Source: Variovorax paradoxus NBRC 15149
GTDB lineage: Bacteria; Pseudomonadota; Gammaproteobacteria; Burkholderiales; Burkholderiaceae_C
Direction of reading: 5' to 3'
Length of the DNA stretch: 34,738 bases
Assembly (NCBI RefSeq): GCF_001591365.1
Contig: NZ_BCUT01000011.1
Location: 1-34,738 of the forward strand
The notes beneath the pieces are model-generated. The model saw only the letters and a list, made by a program, of their open reading frames with translations. It did no database searches and was not told where the DNA came from. A program made the position numbers and the translations under genes. Positions 18,101 to 25,267 of the stretch are shown piece after piece. How positions within the stretch are numbered: position 1 is the first letter of the stretch; every line of letters begins with the position of its first letter.

Positions 18101-18113
18101 GCTGGCGCGGTAG
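12168..18113 (+). CDS. uvrA: Double-length UvrA (two fused UvrA units), excinuclease subunit A
   Basis: This 1981-residue protein is about twice the normal UvrA size and contains two full UvrA units, roughly 1-1010 and 1030-1981. There are four P-loops beginning at residues 33, 700, 1072 and 1659 (GPSGSGKS or GVSGSGKS). Four LSGGE signatures begin at 548, 893, 1467 and 1861. The C-terminal zinc fingers (C-x2-C, 19 residues, C-x2-C) are intact in both units, at 799-825 and 1771-1797. The first zinc finger is intact in unit 2 (CPVC 1307, CPDC 1331), but in unit 1 the first pair reads CPES (254-257). UvrA recognises damaged DNA and loads UvrB. I prefer the start at 12168 (AAGG upstream); ATG 12141 would add nine residues. 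Two GC-rich repeat pairs are translated within it, at about residues 471-509 and 1587-1626. Confidence 0.92.
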   Translation: MTQGSIRIRGARQHNLQNLDLDIRTGEMTVVTGPSGSGKSSLVFDTLYAEGQRRYVETFSAYARQFLDRMDKPAVDKVEGVPPAIAIDQTNPVRSSRSTVGTMTELNDHLKLLYARAAQLFDRETALPVRHDSPDSIYAQIAERAAAAGDPRLVVTFPVELPAGTSADEVTQWLSASGFTRVQSEREVATPTGPRKMLDVVADRFRISSAERARVVEAIEVALKRGSGRVTVHATGADENAPTDVWKFSTGLHCPESDIRYADPIPSMFSFNSAVGACDTCRGFGRVIGVDLGLVIPNDKLTLRAGAIKTIQTPAWKEAQDDLMRHAEAAGIPRDTPWNKLTDEQKHWVIEGTPNYKEGNWNKQWYGVRRFFGYLESKAYKMHIRVLLSKYRSYTPCPTCSGARLKLDSLIWRIGSKEDADAVLEPAKRFMPAGVKWTRAQLEALPGLCLHDLMLLPIERLRRFFDRMGLAPSPAGGGQGWGHAASAKAAAVVEAESPHPGLPPAGEGARQGEAQALKLLHEEITTRLRYLHDVGIGYLTLDRQSRTLSGGEVQRINLTTALGTSLVNTLFVLDEPSIGLHPRDMNRITEAMLRLRDAGNTLVVVEHDPAVMLAADRVIDMGPGPGIRGGQIVFDGSTDQLRDADTLTGQYLGGRKKIGMGFKRLVSENTHRLILEGVREHNLKNITVEFPLARLVCVTGVSGSGKSTLIQDVLAPALMRHFGKATETPGAHDRLLGADHLGDVVFVDQSPIGKTARSNPASYVGAWDAIREIFATAALSRQRGYTASKFSFNSGDGRCPTCGGSGFEHVEMQFLSDVYLRCPDCDGKRYRPEILEVKVERKGRSYNVADVLDLTVAEAAAVFEADRDVLRVLQPISDVGLDYVKLGQPVPTLSGGEAQRLKLAGFLAEAAKSATASRQSVARRGTLFLFDEPTTGLHFDDIARLMRALRKLLDAGHSLIVIEHNLDVIRASDWCIDLGPEGGEGGGRVVAEGTPEQLRENRASLTGAALADYDLAIGPEAYKVAERAARRYIANAKTAPGSHAIEIVNAREHNLKNLSVNIPRGKFSVVTGVSGSGKSTLAFDILFNEGQRRYLESLNAYARSIVQPAGRPEVDAVYGIPPTVAIEQRLSRGGRKSTVGTTTEVWHFLRLLYVKLGIQHCIHDGAAVQPQTPDSIAAQLMRNFKGQHVGLLAPLVSNRKGVYTELADWARPRGFTHLRVDGEFLPTTGFPRIDRFKEHSIELPVASLDVLPSKETELREALTKALEHGKGVVHVLSQLDGLKAAMMAGAPASGIGRVNVFSTLRACPVCSTSYAELDPRLFSYNSKHGWCPDCVGTGVKLSKDQRKVFDDSIRDDDNKGREQTFAEPEIEDLADTACPTCEGTRLNATARAVGFGASPADGMGGIGITELARMSVTEVRQWFEGLALTGREAEIARDLVPEIRSRLEFLEEVGLGYLTLDRGAPTLSGGEAQRIRLAAQLGSNLQGVCYVLDEPTIGLHARDNQILLDALHKLGDKGNTLVVVEHDEDTIRRADHIIDIGPSAGKRGGRLVAEGSVADIQKAGDSQTGRYLRDAIKHPLHERRLVPLPPLPGEGRGGGTTASKKTAGRANAASPHPNPPPGGEGASANAWLTVHGADLHNLQDVTATLPLHRLVVVTGVSGSGKSTLARDVLLASVHGIVVQRMTKAGRDADAAGKRPAWSGCDRVEGYESIDRVLEVDQTPIGKTPRSCPATYIGFWDTIRKLFADTLEAKARGYGPARFSFNTGEGRCPGCDGAGVRTIEMSFLPDVKVPCEVCHGARFNPETLAVSWRGKSIGEVLQMEVDEAVEFFAAMPNISHPLQLLKDVGLGYLTLGQPSPTLSGGEAQRIKLVTELSKVRDDVTRRGQKAPHTLYVLDEPTVGLHMADVEKLIHVLHRLVNGGHSVVVIEHDLDLIAEADWIIDLGPEGGNAGGRIVAAAPPEEVVRLGTHTGVALAPMLAR
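13578..13693. repeat. GC-rich palindromic repeat pair inside uvrA, copy 1
   Basis: Two inverted halves are separated by about 40 bp. The left half contains CCCTCCCCC and GGGGGAGGG around a 3-nt loop, followed by a G-rich stretch. The right half contains CCTTCCCC and GGGGAAGG and is roughly the reverse complement of the left. It reads in frame as Pro/Gly-rich peptide (SPAGGGQGWG, then SPHPGLPPAGEG). Such peptides are typical of intergenic REP-like repeats in proteobacteria, so this looks like a repeat that landed in the coding sequence. It lies in the signature domain just before the LRYLHDVGIGYLTL segment of unit 1, where shorter UvrA proteins have a variable loop. Confidence 0.8.
16928..17044. 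repeat. GC-rich palindromic repeat pair inside uvrA, copy 2
   Basis: This has the same organisation as copy 1. A left half (CTCCCTCCCC ... GGGGGAGGG ... GGGGAGGGGGC) and a right half (GCCCCCACCCC ... CCCTCCCCCGGGAGGGG) match as inverted repeats with only a few mismatches over about 36 bp, spaced by about 45 bp of unrelated sequence. Translated, it gives PLPPLPGEGRGGG and SPHPNPPPGGEG. It falls in the linker between ABC I and ABC II of UvrA unit 2, just before the WLTVHGADLHNLQDV segment. The frame is kept and no stop is introduced. Confidence 0.82.
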
Positions 18114-18119
18114 CGGGCA

Positions 18120-18141
18120 GGGCGGGGCGCTGCCCCCGCCC
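18120..18141. terminator. GC hairpin between convergent uvrA and gabD
   Basis: GGGCGGGG (18120-18127) pairs with CCCCGCCC (18134-18141) around a 6-nt loop. It lies in the 39-bp gap between the convergent uvrA and gabD stops. It lacks a T-run, so termination is only suggested. Confidence 0.4.
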
Positions 18142-18152
18142 AGCCTGGTTTC

Positions 18153-19625
18153 CTATTTCTGGATATCGCCCAGGCAGAGGTACTTGATCTCGACGTAGTC
18201 GTCCATGCCGTGGTGCGAGCCTTCGCGTCCCAGGCCCGACTGCTTCACGCCGCCGAAGGGCACATGCTCGGTGGCGATCACGCCGGCGTTGATGCCCACC
18301 ATGCCGTATTCCAGCGCTTCCGCCACGCGGAAGATCCGGCCCACGTCGCGGGTGTAGAAGTAGCTCGCGAGGCCGAACTCGGTGTTGTTCGCCGCATCGA
18401 TGCCCTCCTGCTCGGTCTTGAAGCGGAACACCGGCGCGAACGGCCCGAAGGTTTCTTCGCGCGCGCACAGCATGTCGGCGGTGGCGTCGGCAATCACGGT
18501 GGGCTCGAAGAACTGGCCCTGCATCCTGTGGCCGCCCGCCAGCACCTTGCCGCCCTTGGCAACCGCGTCGGCCACATGGCGCTGCACCTTGTCGATGGCC
18601 GCGTCCTCGATCAGCGGGCCCTGCACCACGCCATCTTCAAAGCCGTTGCCGACCTTGAGCGCCTTGACCCTGGCCGCGAACTTCTGGACGAAGGCGTCGT
18701 AGATGCCTTCCTGCACATACAGCCGGTTCGCGCACACGCAGGTCTGGCCGGCGTTGCGGTACTTGCTGGCCATGGCACCCTCGACCGCCGAATCCACATC
18801 CGCATCGTCGAACACCAGGAAGGGCGCGTTGCCGCCCAGCTCGAGCGACAGCTTCTTGACCGTCGGCGCGCACTGGCTCATGAGGATGCGGCCCACTTCG
18901 GTGGAGCCCGTGAAGCTCAGGTGGCGCACGACGCCGCTCTCGCACAGCTCCTTGCCGATCGCGATGCTGTTGCCACTGTCGGCCGTGAGCACGTTGAGAA
19001 CGCCCGCCGGAATGCCGGCGCGCATGGCCAGTTCGGCGGCGGCCAGCGCGGTGAGCGGCGTGAGCTCGGCCGGCTTGATGACCACCGTGCAGCCCGCGGC
19101 CAGCGCCGGCGCGACCTTGCGCGTGATCATGGCGAGCGGAAAATTCCACGGCGTGATCGCCGCGCACACGCCGATGGGCTGCTTCATCACCAGGAGACGC
19201 CGGTTGTTGTCGAACTGCGGCAGCACCTCGCCGTTCACGCGCTTGGCTTCCTCGGCAAACCACTCGACGAAGCTCGCGCCGTAGACGACCTCGCCCTTGG
19301 CCTCGGCAAAGGGCTTGCCCTGCTCGGCGGTCATCAGGCGGCCGAGGTCTTCGGTGTTGGCGATCAAGAGGTCGAACCACTTGCGCAGCACGATGCTGCG
19401 CTCCTTGCCGGTCTTGCCGCGCCAGGCAGCCAGCGCCTTGTCGGCGGCGGCAATGGCAAGCGTGGCGTCCGCACGCGTGAGGTTGGCTACGTCGACCAGC
19501 TTCTGTCCTGTGGCCGGGTCGTTCACGTCGAAGCGGCTCTTGCCTTGAATCCATTCGCCGGCAATCAGCGCGTCTGTCTTCAGGAGGGTCGGGTCGTTCA
19601 GCAATGCGAGAGGAGATGTTTTCAT
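18153..19625 (-). CDS. gabD: NAD(P)-dependent succinate-semialdehyde dehydrogenase
   Basis: The 490-residue enzyme belongs to the GabD branch of the aldehyde dehydrogenase superfamily. It has the cofactor segment PWNFPLAMITRKVAPALAAG, the FTGSTEVG glycine motif, the general-base Glu in LELGGNAPF and the catalytic Cys296 in NAGQTCVCANR. GabD oxidises succinate semialdehyde, made from GABA by GabT, to succinate. The MKTSPLALLNDPTLLK start at 19625 matches GabD N termini; the in-frame extension upstream runs into repeat sequence and was rejected. The gene lies downstream of gabT, the Pot-like transporter and gbuA on the same strand, but is separated from gbuA by 355 bp of hairpin repeats. The specific role is well supported by context; ALDH substrate calls from sequence carry some risk. 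Confidence 0.93.
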   Translation of the reverse strand: MKTSPLALLNDPTLLKTDALIAGEWIQGKSRFDVNDPATGQKLVDVANLTRADATLAIAAADKALAAWRGKTGKERSIVLRKWFDLLIANTEDLGRLMTAEQGKPFAEAKGEVVYGASFVEWFAEEAKRVNGEVLPQFDNNRRLLVMKQPIGVCAAITPWNFPLAMITRKVAPALAAGCTVVIKPAELTPLTALAAAELAMRAGIPAGVLNVLTADSGNSIAIGKELCESGVVRHLSFTGSTEVGRILMSQCAPTVKKLSLELGGNAPFLVFDDADVDSAVEGAMASKYRNAGQTCVCANRLYVQEGIYDAFVQKFAARVKALKVGNGFEDGVVQGPLIEDAAIDKVQRHVADAVAKGGKVLAGGHRMQGQFFEPTVIADATADMLCAREETFGPFAPVFRFKTEQEGIDAANNTEFGLASYFYTRDVGRIFRVAEALEYGMVGINAGVIATEHVPFGGVKQSGLGREGSHHGMDDYVEIKYLCLGDIQK

Positions 19626-19703
19626 GGTCGATGGTCTCGGTTTTGTTTTGCGATCTGTTGGGTTGAAGAGTCTTGTTTGGTGAGGCTGCTGCTGTTCAGG
19701 GCG

Positions 19704-19799
19704 CGCTCCCGCCGACGGGGTACCTTGCTCCGCGAATGTCCCCCGGCCTTCGGCCTCCTCCTTGATTTCGCTGCGCAAGGCACCCCATCAGCGGGAGCG
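19704..19799 (-). repeat. Structured hairpin element, copy L
   Basis: A 96-bp self-complementary unit. The outer stem has 25 positions (19704-19728 with 19775-19799); three are mismatched on the plus strand, at positions 10, 13 and 19 from the base. On the minus strand these three become G-T/U wobbles, so the minus strand is the better folding strand. Inside are a second stem, GCGAA (19732-19736) with TTCGC (19767-19771), and an apical hairpin GGCC-ttc-GGCC (19745-19755). The minus-strand loop contains the purine run AAGGAGGAG. I do not recognise a known family. Confidence 0.8.
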
Positions 19800-19846
19800 T
19801 TGGACAGAGCGGCCGTTGATCGGCGGAACACCAGCAGCGTGCCCAG

Positions 19847-19940
19847 GTGCACAGGGCATCGGGTGCTCCCCGCAGCGAAATAAAGGAGGAGCCGAAGGCG
19901 GGGGACATTCGCGGAGGGGAGTACCCGGTGGCCTGTGCAC
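19847..19940 (+). repeat. Structured hairpin element, copy R (inverted, covarying stem)
   Basis: A 94-bp unit in opposite orientation to copy L. The outer stem again has 25 positions (19847-19871 with 19916-19940), with G-G at position 10 and G-T wobbles at positions 13 and 19 on the plus strand. The inner stem GCGAA (19875-19879) with TTCGC (19908-19912) and the apical GCC-gaa-GGC (19891-19899) match copy L, and the loop sequence is nearly the same. In the outer stem 13 positions differ from copy L, and each stays paired in both copies. Confidence 0.8.
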
Positions 19941-19980
19941 GCGCCCTGAAAACAGCAGCGCCTAAAAGGACCACGCACAG

Positions 19981-20937
19981 TCACCGATAAGGCACCCCAG
20001 GCAGCACACACAACATCTCATACAGAAGATTGGCCCCCAGCAGCGCGGTGTTCCCGCTGACGTCGTAGGGCGGACTCACCTCCACCAGATCGGCCCCGAC
20101 GACGTTCAAGCCCCGGCAGCCGCGCACGATCTCCAGCGCCTGTGGCACGGTGAGCCCGCCGATCTCGGGCGTGCCCGTGCCGCCGGCAAACGAAGGATCG
20201 ATGCCGTCGATGTCGAAGCTGATGTAGACCGGGTGCGCCGGCCCGATGCGCTCGCGCACCTGCGCCATCAGCGGCGCCAGTGACTGGTACCAGACCTCGT
20301 GCGCCTGCACCACCGTGAAGCCCTGCTGGCGCGGCCAGTCGAAATCGTCCGCCGCGTAGCCGGTGCCGCGCAGGCCGATCTGCCAGACCTTGTCGCAGGC
20401 CAGCAGGCCTTCCTCGACCGCGCGCCGGAACGGCGTGCCGTGGGCAATGCGCTCGCCGAACATGTCGTCGTTGACGTCCGCATGCGCATCCACATGCACC
20501 AGCGCGACCGGGCCATGCTTGCGCGCCACCGCGCGCAGGATCGGCAACGCGATGGTGTGGTCGCCGCCGAGCGTCAGCGGCGCGCAGCCGGCGGCCAGCA
20601 CCGCGCCGTAGAAGTCCGAGATGATGTCGATCGATTTTTCGAGCGAATAGGTGTTGATCGGCACGTCGCCCAGGTCGGCCACGTTCAGCCGGTCGAAAGG
20701 CGCCGCGCCGGTGGCCATGTTGTAGGGCCGCAGCAATGCCGACTCGGCGCGGATCTGGCGCGGCCCGAAGCGCGCGCCCGGCCGGTTGGAGGTGCCGATG
20801 TCCAGCGGCACGCCGATGAAGGCCGCGTCCAGCCCCTCAGGCGAAGTTGCGGACGGCAGCCGCATCATCGTGCCGGGACCGGCGAAGCGCGGCATCGTGT
20901 TGCCGCCGAGCGGCTGGTTCGGTGTGGCGTTGGGCAT
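19981..20937 (-). CDS. gbuA: Guanidinobutyrase/agmatinase-family ureohydrolase
   Basis: The 318-residue protein is a manganese ureohydrolase. The binuclear metal ligands are visible: H127 in GGDHT, D150, H152 and D154 in DAHADVND, and D242 and D244 in SFDIDGIDP. The N terminus (QPLGGNTMPRFAGPGTMMRL) and the segment SNRPGARFGPRQIRAES resemble, from memory, Pseudomonas 4-guanidinobutyrase GbuA more than E. coli agmatinase SpeB. GbuA splits 4-guanidinobutyrate into urea and GABA. Its place between a GABA-aminotransferase/transporter cluster and gabD fits that reaction, since the product would enter GabT directly. Agmatinase activity (agmatine to putrescine) remains possible. It starts 15 bp after the permease stop. 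Confidence 0.88.
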   Translation of the reverse strand: MPNATPNQPLGGNTMPRFAGPGTMMRLPSATSPEGLDAAFIGVPLDIGTSNRPGARFGPRQIRAESALLRPYNMATGAAPFDRLNVADLGDVPINTYSLEKSIDIISDFYGAVLAAGCAPLTLGGDHTIALPILRAVARKHGPVALVHVDAHADVNDDMFGERIAHGTPFRRAVEEGLLACDKVWQIGLRGTGYAADDFDWPRQQGFTVVQAHEVWYQSLAPLMAQVRERIGPAHPVYISFDIDGIDPSFAGGTGTPEIGGLTVPQALEIVRGCRGLNVVGADLVEVSPPYDVSGNTALLGANLLYEMLCVLPGVPYR

Positions 20938-20952
20938 CGTGCGTGTGCGGGT

Positions 20953-21771
20953 TCAGCGCCGCCGGCCGCGCAGCCATTCGAGCGCGAGCAGCAGCGTGGT
21001 GGTGAAGACGATCAGCAGCGTTGCCACGGCGGCGATGGTGGGCGAGATGTTCTCGCGGATGCCGGTGAACATCTGGCGCGGCAGCGTGACCTGGTCCGGC
21101 CCCGCGAGGAACAAGGTGACCACCACTTCGTCGAACGAGGTGGCAAAGGCGAACAGCGCGCCCGAGATCACGCCCGGCGCGATCACCGGCAGCGTGACGC
21201 GCATGAAGGTTCTGAACGGCGTTTCGCCCAGGCTCAGCGATGCGCGCACCAGGTTGTGGTTGAAGCCCGCCAGCGTGGCAAGCACGGTGGTCAGCACAAA
21301 GGGCGCACCCAGCGCCGCATGCACCACGATCAGCCCGATGTAGGTGTCGGCCAGCCCGAGCGGCGCGAAGTAGAGATACGTGGCGACGCCCACCACCACG
21401 ATCGGCACCACCATCGGCGAGATCAGCACGCTCATGAGCAGGCCCTTGAAGGCGAAGCTCGTGCGCGACAGCCCCACCGCCGCCAGCGTGCCCAGCACAG
21501 TGGCCAGCACCGTGGCGGCCGGCGCAACGATGAAGCTGTTGCGTGCCGCGCGCCCCCACTCGGGCGAATCGAAGAGGTTGCGGTACCACTGCAGCGACCA
21601 GCCCCGGATCGGATAGGCCAGGAACGAGCTGTCGGAGAACGACAGCGGAATCACCACCAGGATCGGCGCCAGCAGAAACGCCAGCACCGCGATGCAGCCC
21701 GCGCGCACCGCCCACCAGCCGAGCTTGTCGGCGAAGGTGGCATAGGCCGGGAATTGGGGAAGCTTGAACAT
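20953..21771 (-). CDS. potC: PotC-type ABC transporter permease
   Basis: The 272-residue inner-membrane protein has six predicted hydrophobic segments. It carries the EAA loop of binding-protein-dependent permeases (RASLSLGETPFRTFMRVTLP, then VIAPGVISGALFAF), which docks onto the ATPase. Length and motif placement match the PotC/PotI class of spermidine-putrescine permeases. The 22-bp gap to the PotB-like gene and 15-bp gap to gbuA put it in the same transcript. The likely cargo is a polyamine, guanidino compound or GABA, judged from the neighbouring enzymes; sequence does not decide this. Confidence 0.88.
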   Translation of the reverse strand: MFKLPQFPAYATFADKLGWWAVRAGCIAVLAFLLAPILVVIPLSFSDSSFLAYPIRGWSLQWYRNLFDSPEWGRAARNSFIVAPAATVLATVLGTLAAVGLSRTSFAFKGLLMSVLISPMVVPIVVVGVATYLYFAPLGLADTYIGLIVVHAALGAPFVLTTVLATLAGFNHNLVRASLSLGETPFRTFMRVTLPVIAPGVISGALFAFATSFDEVVVTLFLAGPDQVTLPRQMFTGIRENISPTIAAVATLLIVFTTTLLLALEWLRGRRR

Positions 21772-21793
21772 GCGTGTGTGTCCTTCGTGCCGC

Positions 21794-23050
21794 TCAGCCG
21801 AGGCTCAGCTCGGCCTTGCCGATGCGGCGGTACACGGCATACAGCACCAGCGTGGCGGCGAGCAGCACGGCGCCCAGCGCGCAGGCCATGCCCCAGTTGA
21901 TTTCCACGTTGGTGTAGCGCGCGATGTAGTAGCTCAGCATCTGGTCGTCCGCGCCGCCAAGCAGCGCCGGCGTCACGTAGTAGCCGATGGCCAGGATGAA
22001 CACCAGCAGCGCGCCGGCGCCAATGCCCGGATAGGTTTGCGGCACGTACACGCGGAAGAAGGCCGCCAGCGGCGAGCTGCCCAGCGAGACGGCCGCGCGC
22101 AGGTAGGTGGGCGGCACGCTCTTCATCACGCTGTAGAGCGGCAGGATCATGAAGGGCAGCAGGATGTGCACCATCGCGATGATCACGCCGGTGCGGTTGA
22201 ACAGCAGCGCAAGTGGATGGTCGATGAGGCCGATGCCCATCAGGCCGCGGTTGACCAGCCCCTCGGACTGCAGCAGCACGATCCAGGCCGCCACGCGCAC
22301 CAGGATGGAAGTCCAGAACGGCACCAGCACCAGGATCATCAGCACGTTGGCCTTGCGCGCCGGCAGCGTCGACAGCCACCAGGCCAGCGGATAAGCCAGC
22401 AGCAGGCAGAAGAAGGTGACCACCGCGCTGATGTTGAAGGTGCGCAGCAGGATGCCGGCAAAGGCGCGCTGGTCGGCGGGCATGCGCTCCACCTCGCCGG
22501 CCACGTCGCGCCGCAGGTCGACCGAGGCGAGCAGGTAGTCGGGCGTCCAGCGCGAACCGTTCTTGGCAATCGCCTGCCAGAACGGCAGCTCGCCCCAGCG
22601 CGGATCGATCTCCAGCATGCGCGCCTTGACCTCGTCCGGCGTGCCGGCGATCGGCAATGCCCGGAAGGTGCCCATCACCAGCGAGCGGGCGCCTGCGATC
22701 TCGGTGTTGAGGCGGCGCGCCAGGGCGCCCGCGTCGGAGCTGTCGGGCAGCTGGGCGAGGTCGGCCGCGATGGCGGCATAGGCCGCGGGCGCAGGCGCCT
22801 CCTTGCGGTTCCAGCCGTCGAGCGCGCGCACGGTGCGCGGCAGCGCGTTGGCAACCTCGGGGTTCTCGACCGCGCGCTGCAGCAGCGCCACGATCGGCAC
22901 CAGCAGCGTCAGCAGCAAAAACACCAGGAGCGGCGCCGTGAGCGCAAAAGCGCGCCACTTGCGGCGCGACTCGGCGCGCGCCAGCGCACGCCGGAGCTCG
23001 CCCGGCGGCGCCTCTGCGAAGGCCTGGGGGACAGGCATTGCCGCTTGCAT
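21794..23050 (-). CDS. potB: PotB-type ABC transporter permease with long periplasmic loop
   Basis: At 418 residues this permease is over 100 residues longer than classical PotB/PotH. The first membrane helix is at about 35-58 and the next at about 204-227. The roughly 145 residues between them form a charged, mostly hydrophilic segment that should lie in the periplasm (for example LARRLNTEIAG and WGELPFWQAIAKNGSRW). The rest is a normal permease with its EAA loop (RAAVSLGSSPLAAFFRVYVP). A purine-rich ribosome site (AGAGG) lies just upstream of the start at 23050. It sits between the binding protein and PotC-like genes with 18- and 22-bp gaps. The loop may help dock the binding protein, which is inference. 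Confidence 0.87.
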   Translation of the reverse strand: MQAAMPVPQAFAEAPPGELRRALARAESRRKWRAFALTAPLLVFLLLTLLVPIVALLQRAVENPEVANALPRTVRALDGWNRKEAPAPAAYAAIAADLAQLPDSSDAGALARRLNTEIAGARSLVMGTFRALPIAGTPDEVKARMLEIDPRWGELPFWQAIAKNGSRWTPDYLLASVDLRRDVAGEVERMPADQRAFAGILLRTFNISAVVTFFCLLLAYPLAWWLSTLPARKANVLMILVLVPFWTSILVRVAAWIVLLQSEGLVNRGLMGIGLIDHPLALLFNRTGVIIAMVHILLPFMILPLYSVMKSVPPTYLRAAVSLGSSPLAAFFRVYVPQTYPGIGAGALLVFILAIGYYVTPALLGGADDQMLSYYIARYTNVEINWGMACALGAVLLAATLVLYAVYRRIGKAELSLG

Positions 23051-23068
23051 GGCCTCTTGCCTGCCCGC

Positions 23069-24097
23069 TTACTGCGTGGCCCAGGATGCGAAGCGCTTCT
23101 CGAGCGCCTCGCCCTGGTCGGCCCAGAAGCCGACGTTGAACTGCAGCGCATCCTTGGCGTTGGTGGCCGAGGTCGGCAGGTCGGCCAGCACCTTGGGGCT
23201 CAGCGAGGCCAGCGCCTTGGTGTTGGTGGGGCCGTAGGCGATGTTCTGCGCATAGACCGACTGGTTGGCCGGCTGCATCGCGAACTGGATGTACTTGAGC
23301 GAGGCTTCCTTGTTGGGCGCGCCCTTCGGGATCACCAGGTAGTCGAGGTCGTAGATGCCGCCGGGCCAGTAGATCTTGAGGTCGCGGCCTTCGCGGTTGG
23401 CCGCGTCGATGCGGCCGTTGTACACGGTGGTCAGCACCACGTCGCCGGCCACCAGGAACTGCGGCGGCTGTGCGCCGGCTTCCCACCACTGGATGTTGGG
23501 CTTGAGTTCGGTGAGCTTCTTGAACGCGCGCTCGGCGCCATCCTTGGTGGCGAGCACCTTGTAGACATCGGCCGGCTTCACGCCGTCGGCCATGAGCGCG
23601 AATTCGAGGTTGTAGCGCGCGCCCTTGCGCATGCCGCGCTTGCCCGGGATCTTCTTCACGTCCCAGAAATCGGCCCAGCTGGTGGGCGCGGTCTTGAGCT
23701 TCTCGCCGTTGTAGGCCATCACGGTCGACCACACGAACAGGCCCACGCCGCAGTCGGTGACCGCGGCCGGCAGGAAGTCGGCCTTGCTGCCGATCTTCGA
23801 ATAGTCGAGCTTCTCGAACAGGCCCTCGTCGCAGCCGCGGGCGGCGTCGGGCGACTCGACCTCGACCACGTCCCAGGTGACCTTCTTGGTCTCGACCATG
23901 GCCTTGATCTTGGCCTGCTCGCCGTTGTATTCGACCGGGATGATCTTGGTGCCGGTCTTTTCGTAGGGCTCGTAATAGGCCTTCTTCTGGGCGTTGGCGT
24001 TGGCACCGCCGAAGTTGACCACGGTGAGCTGCTGCTGGGCCAAGGCCGGCAGCGCGAAGCCGGCGGCAGCGATGCAGGCGAGAAGGGTCTTTTTCAT
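23069..24097 (-). CDS. potD: PotD-type periplasmic binding protein
   Basis: The 342-residue protein begins with a clear Sec signal peptide (MKKTLLACIAAAGFALPALA) and the mature N terminus QQQLTVVNFGGANANAQKKA. It belongs to the extracellular solute-binding family that includes PotD/PotF, as seen in TSWADFWDVKKIPGKRGMR and the GVGLFVWSTVMAYNGEKL strand-loop. PotD proteins capture polyamines and hand them to the PotBC channel. The ATG at 24097 was chosen over an upstream in-frame start because it opens the signal peptide and follows an AGGAAG ribosome site. Ligand assignment (putrescine, agmatine, GABA or guanidinobutyrate) is inferred only from the operon. Confidence 0.9.
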   Translation of the reverse strand: MKKTLLACIAAAGFALPALAQQQLTVVNFGGANANAQKKAYYEPYEKTGTKIIPVEYNGEQAKIKAMVETKKVTWDVVEVESPDAARGCDEGLFEKLDYSKIGSKADFLPAAVTDCGVGLFVWSTVMAYNGEKLKTAPTSWADFWDVKKIPGKRGMRKGARYNLEFALMADGVKPADVYKVLATKDGAERAFKKLTELKPNIQWWEAGAQPPQFLVAGDVVLTTVYNGRIDAANREGRDLKIYWPGGIYDLDYLVIPKGAPNKEASLKYIQFAMQPANQSVYAQNIAYGPTNTKALASLSPKVLADLPTSATNAKDALQFNVGFWADQGEALEKRFASWATQ

Positions 24098-24149
24098 GGT
24101 GGGAATCTTCCTGGGTGATGAAAGGAAACGGGGGAACAACGAGCCGGAT

Positions 24150-25244
<1,095 letters not shown>

Positions 25245-25267
25245 GGAAGATTTCAGGAAAGGGTCGG

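Larger units (their letters stand above)
19626..19980. repeat. gbuA-gabD gap filled by an inverted pair of hairpin elements
   Basis: This 355-bp gap has no gene. Its bulk (about 19684-19964) is a composite inverted repeat. Both ends carry CAGGGCGCG preceded by a GCTGTT-like stretch, pointing inward. Inside are two hairpin elements, described separately, with about 47 bp between them. Between the left end of the composite and gabD (19626-19683) the sequence is AT-richer and should hold the gabD ribosome site. The whole looks like a small non-coding mobile element (MITE-like) or structured-RNA locus inserted in the operon. Confidence 0.7.

Noticed and set aside
19626..19778. Longer gabD start at 19778
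   Set aside because: The extra 51 residues run through repeat sequence and lack family similarity, while the ATG at 19625 gives the normal GabD N terminus.
19704..19964. Integron attC site identity for the hairpin elements
   Set aside because: The size and palindromy are similar and GCCTAAA occurs near 19960, but the paired GTTRRRY/RYYYAAC core sites are missing. The conserved part is the loop rather than the ends, and no integrase or cassette array is present.
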